Assembly (NCBI RefSeq): GCF_041080625.1
Contig: NZ_CP163518.1
Span: forward strand, 4,588,001 to 4,652,000
Reading direction: 5' to 3'
DNA: 64,000 nt
DNA from: Streptomyces sp. CG1
Lineage (GTDB): Bacteria > Actinomycetota > Actinomycetes > Streptomycetales > Streptomycetaceae
Each line of letters begins with the position of its first letter. Position 1 is the stretch's first letter. The position numbers and the translations under genes were made by a program. Below are positions 27,209 through 37,026 of this stretch, piece by piece. Under the pieces are notes generated by a model, which ran no database searches, had not been told where the DNA came from, and saw only the letters and a list, made by a program, of their open reading frames with translations.

Positions 27209-28267
27209 TCAGGACCCGTCGGGACTCTCCTCCCGGCCCTGGGCCCAGTCGGGGCGTCCGGTGATCTCTACGACGGCACAGCCCCAGCTGTAACCCGCTC
27301 CGACGCTCACGAGTACACAGCGGTCGCCGGGGGCGGCCTTGCCGGAGACCAGCAGATGATCGAGGCTCGCGAACTGGTCACCGGCGCCGAGGTGGCCGAC
27401 GGTCCGGCTGAACTCCCAGGTGGTACGGGCCGGTTCGATGCCGAATGGCTTGTAGTAGATGGACTGCAGCCGACGCCGCCCGAAGTGCGGAAGCACCACC
27501 CACCGGGCGTCGCCGAGTTCCATACCGGCGTCGGCGAGCGCCTGCTTGAGCACGGTCTGCTGTCCGGCGTGCGCCCGGGTGATGGCGTACGACATCCCCA
27601 CCCGGCCGACGAAGGCACGCTTGGCCTCCTCGAAGTCCACGGGCATCCGGTTGCTGAACGGGGCTCTGGTGAACGGCTCGTCGCCGCGGTGCAGGGGTTC
27701 CAGCGACGGGTCGGCGTGCAGGGCGAGGGAGACCAGACGGGCGAAGCCGCCGCGCCGGGACAGCACGAGCGCGGCGGCGCCGTCGGCGTAGGGCGTGCCG
27801 GGGTCGGTCTGCCAGCGGTCGATGCCCGGGGTGCAGAAGCGGTCGGCGCTGGTGAGCAGCGCGTCGCCGTGCCCGTGGCCGGCCGTGAGGTAGGCGGCGG
27901 CGAGGTCGAGGGCCGCGAGGCCCCCGTTCGACATCTGCCGGATCTCCAGGGCGGGGCAGTTGTTGCCGAGGGCCTCCCGCTGGATGTACGAGGCCACGGG
28001 CCACAGGTCCTGGCCCTGGTGGTAGGTGTCCGCGTGCAGCAGCAGGTCGACGTCGGCCGGGGCGCTGCCCGCGCGGGCCAGTGCGGCCCGGGCGGCGTCC
28101 GCCGCCATCTCGGCGGCGGACTCGTCCGGGGAGTACGCCACCGAGACGGCGCCGGTGGCGGCGACGAGGCCGGGCGGGCACTCGCCCGCGGCCACAGCGT
28201 CGTCGACGCGCAATCGGGACGGGAGACGTACGGCGGTCCCCCGCAGGTAGATGTCTTCCACGCGCAC
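27209..28267 (-). CDS. KAS-III-like enzyme with Ser nucleophile (DpsC/CerJ-like)
   Basis: This encodes 352 aa with the FabH/KAS-III fold. The usual active-site Cys is Ser: EIRQMSNGGLAALDLA (Ser113). His is kept (VVLPHFGRRRL, His261), and the usual Asn region reads GHLGAGDQFASL (Asp297), so the triad would be Ser-His-Asp. Relatives in aromatic clusters (DpsC, with Ser) select non-acetate starters, and CerJ-type enzymes act as acyltransferases with a His-Asp pair. It lies 25 bp after citramalate synthase, supporting a role in choosing or loading an unusual starter acyl group. Confidence 0.88.
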   Translation of the reverse strand: MRVEDIYLRGTAVRLPSRLRVDDAVAAGECPPGLVAATGAVSVAYSPDESAAEMAADAARAALARAGSAPADVDLLLHADTYHQGQDLWPVASYIQREALGNNCPALEIRQMSNGGLAALDLAAAYLTAGHGHGDALLTSADRFCTPGIDRWQTDPGTPYADGAAALVLSRRGGFARLVSLALHADPSLEPLHRGDEPFTRAPFSNRMPVDFEEAKRAFVGRVGMSYAITRAHAGQQTVLKQALADAGMELGDARWVVLPHFGRRRLQSIYYKPFGIEPARTTWEFSRTVGHLGAGDQFASLDHLLVSGKAAPGDRCVLVSVGAGYSWGCAVVEITGRPDWAQGREESPDGS

Positions 28268-28292
28268 AGCCGCTCCAGAGGGTTCGAAGAGG

Positions 28293-29906
<1,614 letters not shown>

Positions 29907-29958
29907 CGCCCCTCCTTCCTGTCGGCCTGCGACGCGGATGCGTCGCGCGGCTGACCCC

Positions 29959-30002
29959 AGACTCCGGCCGTTGGCTCGAAGTGGGCCGGAAGTCTGCTTG
30001 AA
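29959..30002 (-). promoter_or_regulatory. SARP operator/promoter of the starter-unit operon
   Basis: On the minus strand, three heptamers TTCAAGC, TTCCGGC and TTCGAGC are spaced exactly 11 bp apart, with a 9-bp gap and -10 GAGTCT (29959-29964). The predicted leader to the ATG at 29906 is about 46 nt. Confidence 0.7.
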
Positions 30003-30074
30003 CGCTGTCCGGGGATGTGGCTGGTCGCGCAGTTCCCCGCGCCGCTTGGGGCGTTGTCGCGAGGGCGCACCTGA

Positions 30075-30106
30075 GGGGCCGGACGGCTGGTGTGCCGTCC
30101 GGCCCC
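30075..30106 (-). terminator. Terminator of the MFS exporter gene
   Basis: A 13-bp perfect stem (GGGGCCGGACGGC and its complement) with a 6-nt loop begins 26 bp past the exporter stop codon on the minus strand. Confidence 0.75.
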
Positions 30107-30131
30107 CGACGATGTCGTGCTGTGCGCCTTC

Positions 30132-31883
30132 TCAGGAGGCCGGGGCGGCCTCGGGCTCACCGGCCGGCTGCTCCCGGCGCAGCCGCTCGGGCAGGGCGAA
30201 CATCAGCAGGAACACCACGGCGGTGACCCCGATGAAGTTCTTGAGCAGCGTCCGGAAGCTGTCGGAGAAGGAGTCACCGACCTGCGCCTTGCCGTACGTG
30301 CCGACGACCTGCGCCACCTTCGCGTCACGCAGCGGCTGCACGGTGCAGCCGGCGGGCACGACGGAGGCGTCCTTCTCGCCCGCCCGGTCGATGGCGCAGG
30401 TCCGGTAGGCCGTGGCGATCCGGTCCGCCTGGCCCGGGGTGACCTGGGCGCTCGCCACCAGCTCCTTGCGCAGCTGCGGAAGCTGGTGATCGACATGGGT
30501 GGTGGTGTTGCCGACGATGCCGCCGAAGAAGACCACGCTGATCAGGGCACCGCCGATGGCGAAGCCGAGCTGGGTGTTGGTGTTGACCACACCGGAGGCC
30601 GAACCCGCGTGCTCGTGCGGCACCTCGGAGGTGACGATCAGCGGCAGCGGGGTGGCCACCGTGCCGAAGCCGAGGCCGACCAGGAACAGCGGGATCGCGA
30701 TCTTCCAGGAGGTGACGTCGTGGCCGTACTTGCCGGCCACCCAGATGTACGTGCCCAGGCCGATCATCAGCACCACGGCACCGATCTGCATCGCCTTGCG
30801 GCCGAACTTGGGCACCAGGATCATCACGGACGAGGTGGCCGTGAGGAAGGCGCCGACGCAGAACGGGAGGCTGGTGAGACCGGCCCGCAGCGGGGACCAG
30901 CCCTGGCCGACCTGCATGTACAGCGTCCACCCGATGGTGAACATACCCATGCCCGCGTAGAAGATCAGGTTCACGCCGAGGCCGGCCGAGTAGCTGCGGG
31001 TGCGGAAGAGGCCCAGCTCGACCAGCGGCGACCCGTCCCGGCGGGTCTTCTCACGCTGCCAGGCGACGAAGCCGAGGAGCACCGGCACCGAGGCGCCCAT
31101 GGAGACGAAGCCCAGCGCGGGCCAGCCCATCTCCCGGCCCTGCAGCAGCGGGAAGACCAGCATCACGAAGCCGAGGGTCAGCAGCACCATGCCACGGATG
31201 TCCAGCCGGAGCGCCTGCGGCGCCTTCGACTCGGTGATGACCTCGGCGCCGTACACCAGACCCACCAGGCCGACGGGCACGTTGACCAGGAACACCAGGC
31301 GCCAGTCGAGGCCGAACAGGTTCCACTCGACCAGCAGACCACCGAGGGCCAGACCGAGCGTCGCGGCGAGACCACCGACCAGGCCGTGCAGGGCGAAGGC
31401 GGTGCCGCGTTCCTTGTCGTTGAAGATGACGTGGATGATCGACAGCACCTGCGGCACCATGACACCGGACGAGGCGCCCTGGATCACCCGCGCGACCACC
31501 AGCTGCCACGGCTCCTGGGCGATGCCGGCCGCGAGCGAGCACAGCGTGAACCCGGCCACGCCGAGGAGGAACATCTTCTTGCGGCCGTAGATGTCACCGA
31601 GGCGTCCGCCGAGGATCAGGGTCAGGGCGAAGGCGAGCTGGTAGCCCACCAGGACCCACTGGATGGCCGAGTACCCGGCGCCCAGCTCCCGCTGCATGGA
31701 GGGCGCCGCCACATTGGCGATCGTGCCGTCCAGCAGATCCAGGAAGGCGGAGACCAGCAGCACCAGCAGGGCTGCCCAGCGCCGAGGGTCCAGCGGCCTG
31801 TCCCCCGCCGTCGGATCCGCGCCCGTCGTCCTGCTGTCCACCTCCGTCTCGACGGACGGAGCCTGTTCGGACGAAATAGCCAT
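30132..31883 (-). CDS. MFS drug exporter, DHA2/EmrB-QacA type, 14 helices
   Basis: This encodes 583 aa; the ATG at 31883 has GAAGG upstream. Motif A is GGRLGDIYGRKKMF. The antiporter motif is GVMVPQVLSIIHVIF, and the late motif HEHAGSASGVVNTNTQLG is typical of DHA2 drug-proton antiporters. A long extracytoplasmic loop before the last helix (about residues 480-545) contains two Cys that could form a disulfide. It probably exports the polyketide as self-protection. It lies next to the racemase gene on the same strand with a hairpin between them. Confidence 0.9.
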   Translation of the reverse strand: MAISSEQAPSVETEVDSRTTGADPTAGDRPLDPRRWAALLVLLVSAFLDLLDGTIANVAAPSMQRELGAGYSAIQWVLVGYQLAFALTLILGGRLGDIYGRKKMFLLGVAGFTLCSLAAGIAQEPWQLVVARVIQGASSGVMVPQVLSIIHVIFNDKERGTAFALHGLVGGLAATLGLALGGLLVEWNLFGLDWRLVFLVNVPVGLVGLVYGAEVITESKAPQALRLDIRGMVLLTLGFVMLVFPLLQGREMGWPALGFVSMGASVPVLLGFVAWQREKTRRDGSPLVELGLFRTRSYSAGLGVNLIFYAGMGMFTIGWTLYMQVGQGWSPLRAGLTSLPFCVGAFLTATSSVMILVPKFGRKAMQIGAVVLMIGLGTYIWVAGKYGHDVTSWKIAIPLFLVGLGFGTVATPLPLIVTSEVPHEHAGSASGVVNTNTQLGFAIGGALISVVFFGGIVGNTTTHVDHQLPQLRKELVASAQVTPGQADRIATAYRTCAIDRAGEKDASVVPAGCTVQPLRDAKVAQVVGTYGKAQVGDSFSDSFRTLLKNFIGVTAVVFLLMFALPERLRREQPAGEPEAAPAS

Positions 31884-31946
31884 GATGTGGCCTTCTCTGC
31901 GTACTTGGCGGGGCTGTTCGGGGGATGGCCGTGGGGTGAGCGGGCG

Positions 31947-31973
31947 CTGGTGGGCGATCCTGTCGCCCACCAG
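31947..31973 (-). terminator. Hairpin between racemase and exporter genes
   Basis: An 11-bp perfect inverted repeat (CTGGTGGGCGA and its complement) with a 5-nt loop lies in the 105-bp gap between two same-strand genes. It could end the racemase transcript or act as an operator in the exporter leader. Confidence 0.5.
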
Positions 31974-31986
31974 GCAGGATGACCGC

Positions 31987-32019
31987 GGTCAGTGGCATTC
32001 CGCTCGAGCTCTGCTGAAG
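31987..32019 (-). promoter_or_regulatory. Weak SARP-like site before the MFS exporter
   Basis: On the minus strand, CTTCAGC and CTCGAGC lie 11 bp apart with a 9-bp gap, but the -10 position reads CTGACC, a poor match. The site sits in the last codons of the racemase gene, about 105 bp before the exporter start. Confidence 0.3.
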
Positions 32020-33011
32020 CGCGGCGCCGGGGTGGCGGGCCCACTGCCTCTGGCCTGGTGGTGGGGATGAGCCGCGGCCTCCGCGACACTGAGAACCGGC
32101 GTCACGCATGCCTCCGTCTCCTCGAAACGGCGAGCCCAGTCGTCCCGGCTCCGGGTGAGGAACCGACGTGCGAACACCCGTCGCAGCGAAGGCCAGTTGA
32201 CCGGATCGCTCCGATCGGGCAACCGCTCGGGATCCAGCTCCAGCCCCTCCAGCAGTGCCTGGTAGAACCGCTCCTCCAGTGCGCCCACGGCGACATGACC
32301 GCCGTCGGCGCACTCATAACAGCTGTAGAAGGGCGCGCCGCCGTCGAGCAGATTGACCCCGCGCTCATGCCGCCACTGACCGCTGTCGGCCATCGCGGTC
32401 AGCATGCCGAGCATCGCCCCGGCACCGTCCACGATCGCGGCGTCCACGACCTGCCCCCGGCCGGAATACTGCCGCTCGTACAGCGCGGCCAGCACTCCGG
32501 CGACCAGGAACATCGCGCCGCCCGCGAAGTCACCCAGCAGATTGACCGGCGGCACAGGGGGACCGCCGGCCTCTCCGATGGCGTGCAACGCGCCCGTCAG
32601 AGCGAGGTAGTTGATGTCATGACCCGGAGTACGGGCGAGCGGCCCTTCCTGGCCCCAGCCGGTCATCCGGCCGTACACCAGGCGGGGGTTGTGCCGCAGG
32701 CAGACGTCCGGGCCGATACCGAGCCGCTCCGCCACGCCCGGCCGGAACCCCTCCACCAGGACGTCCGACTGCTCCAGCTGCCGCAGCAGCCAGTCGACGT
32801 CGCCCAGGTCCTTGAGGTCCAGCTCCACCGACTGGCGTCCACGGTCGAGTTCTCCGTGCCAGTCCGCGAAGGACCGCGCGCCGTCGGCCCGGTCGATCCT
32901 CACCACGTCGGCCCCCAGATCCGCGAAGATCATGCAGGCGAACGGGGCGGGCCCGATCGCCGCGAGCTCCACCACCCGCAGGCCGTGCAACGGTCCTGTG
33001 CCTGTCGCCAT
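31989..33011 (-). CDS. Alpha-methylacyl-CoA racemase (family III CoA-transferase fold)
   Basis: This encodes 340 aa; the ATG at 33011 has AAGGAG upstream. The sequence follows alpha-methylacyl-CoA racemases closely: LRVVELAAIGPAPFACMIFA, FRPGVAERLGIGPD, GRMTGWGQEGPLARTPGHDI with catalytic His131, and VNLLGDFAGGAMFL with catalytic Asp161. It would invert the stereocentre of a 2-methylacyl-CoA by 1,1-proton transfer. In this cluster the likely substrate is 2-methylbutyryl-CoA or a related branched starter. The C-terminus stops a little early after APRFSR, perhaps 15-20 residues short of relatives. Confidence 0.88.
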   Translation of the reverse strand: MATGTGPLHGLRVVELAAIGPAPFACMIFADLGADVVRIDRADGARSFADWHGELDRGRQSVELDLKDLGDVDWLLRQLEQSDVLVEGFRPGVAERLGIGPDVCLRHNPRLVYGRMTGWGQEGPLARTPGHDINYLALTGALHAIGEAGGPPVPPVNLLGDFAGGAMFLVAGVLAALYERQYSGRGQVVDAAIVDGAGAMLGMLTAMADSGQWRHERGVNLLDGGAPFYSCYECADGGHVAVGALEERFYQALLEGLELDPERLPDRSDPVNWPSLRRVFARRFLTRSRDDWARRFEETEACVTPVLSVAEAAAHPHHQARGSGPATPAPRFSRARAECH

Positions 33012-33075
33012 CTGCGGCTCCTTCTCGTCGTCGCCGGAACGCTGCAAGCCGCTTCTGGAACGCCGCCTGAGGAAA

Positions 33076-33093
33076 ACTCGCGCCCTCCTCGAA
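33076..33093 (-). promoter_or_regulatory. Weak SARP-like heptamer pair before the racemase gene
   Basis: On the minus strand, TTCGAGG and CGCGAGT lie 11 bp apart, 65 bp upstream of the racemase ATG. The expected -10 position reads GCGGCG, so the promoter part is not convincing. Confidence 0.3.
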
Positions 33094-33512
33094 CACGCCG
33101 GTCACCGGGCCCCGCGGCGTGGAAGGGGCCGGCCGGAGGTCGCGCAGCCCGGCGCCAACGGCGTGCCTCCCCGGCGGCAGGGTTGTGCCGAGCTTGACGG
33201 CGTGGCCGAGCGCCCTGTGCGCCGGCGGGGCGATGGCGATCCCCTGAGGCCGGTTGGCGGCGCCGTAGCCCGCACGTGGACGGACCCGCAGCCGCTCACG
33301 GCGGGCAGGGAACGTGTCGGGGGGGCCGCCCGCCGGGGCTGGCGTCCGGCACCGAGTACCTCTCTGGCTGACCGAGCCGCCGGACCGAGGACCGGCACCC
33401 CCGGCGCGGCCTCGACCCATCCCCGCCCGCGGACGCTACGCGCGCCCCACCACACCCGCACAGGCCGCCGCAGGCACCCCCACCCGCACCCCCGGCCTCC
33501 CGCCACCCGGCG

Positions 33513-33545
33513 TTCCAGCCGTGCTCGAGCACCCGTCCCTAGCCT
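33513..33545 (+). promoter_or_regulatory. SARP operator/promoter of the epoxide hydrolase gene
   Basis: TTCCAGC and CTCGAGC lie 11 bp apart, with a 9-bp gap and -10 TAGCCT (33540-33545). The predicted leader before the ATG at 33588 is about 36 nt. Confidence 0.68.
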
Positions 33546-33587
33546 CCGCAGCACACCTAGGACGTACGCGATCCCGGAGGGCCAGCG

Positions 33588-34709
33588 ATGAGCAGGGGCA
33601 TCACGCCGTTCCATGCGGCATTCGACGAGGGGGATCTCGCCGATCTCAGGGAGCGCCTGGCCCGCACCCGCTGGCCCGATGCGGAGCCCGTGGACGACTG
33701 GTCCCAGGGCGTTCCCCTGAGGTATCTGCAGGAGCTGGCCGAGTACTGGCGGACGGCCTACGACTGGTGGCCCGCCCAGGCCCGCCTGAACGCGCTGCCG
33801 CAGTTCCGCACCGAGATCGACGGCCTCGGCATCCACTTCCTGCATGTACGCTCCCCGCACCCGGACGCGATGCCGCTCCTCGTCAGCCACGGCTGGCCCG
33901 GCTCGGTCATCGAGTTCCTCGACCTCATAAGGCCGCTGACGCACCCCGACGACCCCGCCGACGCCTTCCACGTCGTGGCGCCCTCGCTCCCCGGCTTCGC
34001 CTTCAGCGACAAGCCGACGACCACAGGGTGGACGGTGGAGCGCACGGCCGCGGCCTGGGCCGAGCTGATGGCCCGGCTCGGCTACGAGCGCTACGCGGCC
34101 CACGGTGTCGACTGGGGCTCGTTCCTGACCGGCGTGCTCGGCGAGACCGAGGGCGCGCACCTGGCGGGCATCCACCTGGCGATGCCGTTCGCCCGCCCGC
34201 CGGAGACGCAAGCTGCCCTGGACGACAGGGACTTGGCTGGTCTGGCGGCGCTCAAGGAGTTCCAGCAGCACGAGGGCGGCTACTCGGTGATCCAGGCGAC
34301 CCGGCCACAGACCCTGGGCTACGGCCTCGTCGACTCGCCCGTCGCCCAACTGGCCTGGATGGTCGAGAAGTACTGGGCATGGACCGACCACGACGGTGAC
34401 CTGGAGAAGGTGATCCCGCGCGACCGGCTGCTCGACGCGGTGACGCTGGCGTGGCTGTGCCGCACCGGTGCCTCCTCGGCCCGCATCTACTGGGAGAGCC
34501 ACAACAAGCTGGCCCTCGACCCCGTCCGCGTGCCGGCCGCGCTCGCCGTGTTCCCCAAGGACGCGCGGATGCCCCGCCCCTGGTGCGAGTCCCGCTTCAC
34601 GGACCTGCGCCGCTGGACGGACCACGAGCGCGGCGGCCACTTCCCGGCTTTGGAGCAGCCCGCACTCCTGGTGGACGAACTGCGCTCGTTCTTCGGCCCC
34701 TTGCGCTGA
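33588..34709 (+). CDS. Epoxide hydrolase (EHN-type alpha/beta hydrolase)
   Basis: This encodes 373 aa; the ATG has GGAGGG upstream. An N-terminal EHN domain (residues about 4-110, ITPFHAAFDEGDLADLRERL, TRWPDAEP) precedes the hydrolase core. The oxyanion-hole motif HGWPGS is at 101, the nucleophile Asp175 is in HGVDWGS, a Tyr sits in RIYWES, and the catalytic His351 is in ERGGHFP. It opens epoxides to diols, either as a tailoring step or to detoxify a reactive spiro-epoxide product. With DNA-glycosylase genes close by, a protective role is attractive. It is followed by the SDR gene on the same strand. Confidence 0.9.
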   Translation: MSRGITPFHAAFDEGDLADLRERLARTRWPDAEPVDDWSQGVPLRYLQELAEYWRTAYDWWPAQARLNALPQFRTEIDGLGIHFLHVRSPHPDAMPLLVSHGWPGSVIEFLDLIRPLTHPDDPADAFHVVAPSLPGFAFSDKPTTTGWTVERTAAAWAELMARLGYERYAAHGVDWGSFLTGVLGETEGAHLAGIHLAMPFARPPETQAALDDRDLAGLAALKEFQQHEGGYSVIQATRPQTLGYGLVDSPVAQLAWMVEKYWAWTDHDGDLEKVIPRDRLLDAVTLAWLCRTGASSARIYWESHNKLALDPVRVPAALAVFPKDARMPRPWCESRFTDLRRWTDHERGGHFPALEQPALLVDELRSFFGPLR

Positions 34710-34805
34710 GCACTCTGGCGGACAGGCCGAGCGGCACTCCAGCCGAAGCCGACCCGGGACACCGAAGGTGGCGGGAGACCGACCAACTCACGACGGAGGA
34801 AAGTG

Positions 34806-35642
34806 ATGGGTAAGTTCGACGGCAAGGTTGTGCTGGTCACAGGCGCGGCCCGGGGTCAGGGACGCTCTCACGCAGTCCGGTTCGCCCGAGAGGGAGCCGA
34901 CGTGGCCATCATCGACGTCGCGGCTCAGGTCGGCTCCGTGCCCTATGCGATGCCGGGCACCGACGACCTGGAAGAGACCGCCAAACTGGTGGAGAACCTC
35001 GGCCGCAAGTGTGTCTCCGGCAAGGTGGACGTGCGGGACGCGCAGCGGCTCGGCAGCTTTGTCGAGCAGGTCGAGGAGGAGCTGGGCGGTGTGGACTTCC
35101 TGCTCGCCAACGCCGGGGTCTTCTCGTTCTCCAAGATCGCCGAGATGTCGGACCGGACCTGGCAGGACATGGTCGACGTGAACCTGACCGGCGCGTTCCA
35201 TTCGATCCGTGCCGTGCTGCCCGGCATGATCGCGCGGGGCCGGGGCCGGATCATCGCGACGTCGTCGATGGCCGGGAAGATGGGCATGGCCAACGTCGGC
35301 CACTACGCCGCCACCAAGTGGGGGCTCATCGGACTCGTCAAGTCGGTGGCCACGGAGGTCGGCCAGCACGGGATCACGGCCAACGTGGTGTGCACAGGAG
35401 CGGTCGACACCCCGATGATCAACAACCCGAACTCGCTCAAGCTGTTCCTGCCGCACCTGGACAACCCGAGCCGCGAAGAAGTCGTGCAGGCGTTCAGCCA
35501 GTTCAACACCATCCCAAAGGCATGGGCCGAGTGCGAGGACATCTCGAACACGATGGTGTTCCTGTGCTCCGAGGAAGCCCGCTACATCACGGGCGAGACC
35601 ATCGCCGTCGCCTTGGGCCAGAACGCCTCCAACGCAACCTGA
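34806..35642 (+). CDS. SDR oxidoreductase, mycofactocin-dependent type
   Basis: This encodes 278 aa; the ATG at 34806 has GGAGGAAA upstream, and the GTG at 34803 is less likely. It has a Rossmann motif in TGAARGQGRSHAVRFAREGADV, NAGVF, and the catalytic Tyr-Lys in GHYAATKWGL. The GQGRSHA variant and the inserted segment after the second strand (about residues 38-60) match SDRs that hold NAD tightly and re-oxidise it with mycofactocin. It probably oxidises an alcohol of the polyketide or sugar. It lies 96 bp after the epoxide hydrolase, likely in one operon. Confidence 0.85.
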   Translation: MGKFDGKVVLVTGAARGQGRSHAVRFAREGADVAIIDVAAQVGSVPYAMPGTDDLEETAKLVENLGRKCVSGKVDVRDAQRLGSFVEQVEEELGGVDFLLANAGVFSFSKIAEMSDRTWQDMVDVNLTGAFHSIRAVLPGMIARGRGRIIATSSMAGKMGMANVGHYAATKWGLIGLVKSVATEVGQHGITANVVCTGAVDTPMINNPNSLKLFLPHLDNPSREEVVQAFSQFNTIPKAWAECEDISNTMVFLCSEEARYITGETIAVALGQNASNAT

Positions 35643-35712
35643 GCGAGCGGCCCGCCCGGGCCGCTCCGCGACGCAACTCCGTCGTCCATGCGGCCAGTGC
35701 CGCAGCTCTCAC

Positions 35713-35754
35713 CGAGTGCGCCGGCGGCCCCTTCGGGGCCGCCGGCGCACTCGT
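35713..35754. terminator. Convergent UUCG-loop terminator
   Basis: A 19-bp perfect stem (CGAGTGCGCCGGCGGCCCC and its complement) is closed by a TTCG tetraloop. It lies between the convergent SDR (stop 35642) and nucleotidylyltransferase (stop 35768) genes and serves both. Confidence 0.85.
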
Positions 35755-35767
35755 CGTATGCCCCGCG

Positions 35768-36832
35768 TCACGCGGCCACTTCGACGCTGCAGTGGTCACC
35801 GACGACCAGCTTGCCGCAGCGGGCGAACACCGACGAAGTGACGGTGGCGTCCCGGCCGATGACCGAAGCCTGCACCCCGCCGACCCGCCGGAGCGTCGCA
35901 CCGTCCAGGAGGATCGAGTCCCGCACCTCGGCCGTGTCGAGCACGCAGTCCCCGCCGATCGCCGTGTGCGGGCCGACGAAACTGTCACTGACGACCGCGC
36001 CGGGCCCGATGACCACGGGGCCGGTGATGCGCGACCGGATGACGCGTGCACCCTCCTCGACCACCACACAACCCTCCAGTTCGCTCTCCCGGTCCACCTC
36101 ACCGCGCAGGCACGGCGCGAGACGGTCCAAGGCTTCCCGGTTGCACTCCAGCACGTCCTCGATCCGTCCGGTGTCCTTCCAGAAGCCGGAGTAGATCCGG
36201 GCCCGTACGTCCGCCCCCTGTTCCACCATCCACTGCAGGGCGTCCGTGATCTCCAGCTCCCCTCTGGCGCTCGGCCGGATCACGTCGACCGCCTCGTGCA
36301 CCGCGGCTGTGAAGAAGTACACGCCGATCACGGCCAGATCGCTGCGCGGCCGGGCCGGCTTCTCGGTGAGCGCGAGCACCTGACCGTCCTCGCCCACCTC
36401 GGCGACCCCGAACTCCCGGGGGTCGGGGACCTTGTGCACCACGATCTGGGCGGCCGGGCGCCGGGCTCGGAAGTCGTCCGCTATGTCCTGGACCCCGTCG
36501 GCGAGCATGTTGTCTCCGAGGTACATGACGAAGTCGTCCTCGCCCAGGAAGTCCCTGGCGATGACGATGCAGTGGGCCAGGCCCCGCGGCTCGTCCTGGC
36601 GGATGTAGGTGATCCGCACACCCAGCGGGCACCCGTCACCGAGAACCGAGGCGATCTCATCACCCCGGTCCCCGACCACGACTCCGATGTCGACGACGCC
36701 CATGTCCCGTAGGCTCCCGACGACATGGGAGAGGACCGGTCGGCCCGCGATCGGGATCAGTTGTTTGGGCATGGAGTGGCTGAACGGACGCAGCCTGCTG
36801 CCCAGTCCTCCGGCCAGCACGAGTGCCTTCAT
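35768..36832 (-). CDS. rmlA: Glucose-1-phosphate thymidylyltransferase, long form
   Basis: This encodes 354 aa. The nucleotidyltransferase core is LVLAGGLGSRLRPFSHSMPK, with catalytic Asp in VMYLGDNML and a GFWKDTGRIEDVLE motif. The C-terminal left-handed beta-helix is made of hexapeptide repeats (residues about 250-350), as in the antibiotic-cluster form of RmlA. It makes dTDP-glucose, the entry point of deoxysugar synthesis. The following enzyme, a dTDP-glucose 4,6-dehydratase, is not in this window. Confidence 0.93.
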   Translation of the reverse strand: MKALVLAGGLGSRLRPFSHSMPKQLIPIAGRPVLSHVVGSLRDMGVVDIGVVVGDRGDEIASVLGDGCPLGVRITYIRQDEPRGLAHCIVIARDFLGEDDFVMYLGDNMLADGVQDIADDFRARRPAAQIVVHKVPDPREFGVAEVGEDGQVLALTEKPARPRSDLAVIGVYFFTAAVHEAVDVIRPSARGELEITDALQWMVEQGADVRARIYSGFWKDTGRIEDVLECNREALDRLAPCLRGEVDRESELEGCVVVEEGARVIRSRITGPVVIGPGAVVSDSFVGPHTAIGGDCVLDTAEVRDSILLDGATLRRVGGVQASVIGRDATVTSSVFARCGKLVVGDHCSVEVAA

Positions 36833-36945
36833 GGGAAGTCCTCCGTAGCGGTGTCACCGGCCGCCGTGTCCGACGGCCATCGGCCCCTCACGTGCTGGCG
36901 CAGAATGCGTCCGTCGGGTCGTGGCCCGCTCAACCCCCGCTGGTG

Positions 36946-36990
36946 CTCGGCCGAGGTTCGAGCCGACGACGAGCCCCGCGCCCCCACAGT
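36946..36990 (+). promoter_or_regulatory. SARP operator/promoter of the first AlkZ-like gene
   Basis: CTCGGCC, TTCGAGC and GACGAGC are spaced 11 bp apart. A 10-bp gap leads to the -10-like CACAGT (36985-36990). The predicted leader to the ATG at 37027 is about 30 nt. Confidence 0.55.
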
Positions 36991-37026
36991 GGGGCAGACA
37001 TCGCCCACCCCTATCGAGGACATCAG

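Larger units (their letters stand above)
33012..33587. other. 576-bp divergent intergenic region
   Basis: No gene is supported. It carries a good SARP site for the plus-strand epoxide hydrolase (33513-33545) and a weaker pair facing the racemase (33076-33093). The middle is GC-rich and repetitive in CCGC/GGCG with no clear hairpin or promoter. Confidence 0.5.

Noticed and set aside
36981..36994. CCCCCACAGTGGGG as a terminator or operator
   Set aside because: The stem is only a few base pairs and overlaps the -10 of the AlkZ-like promoter; it is probably incidental.
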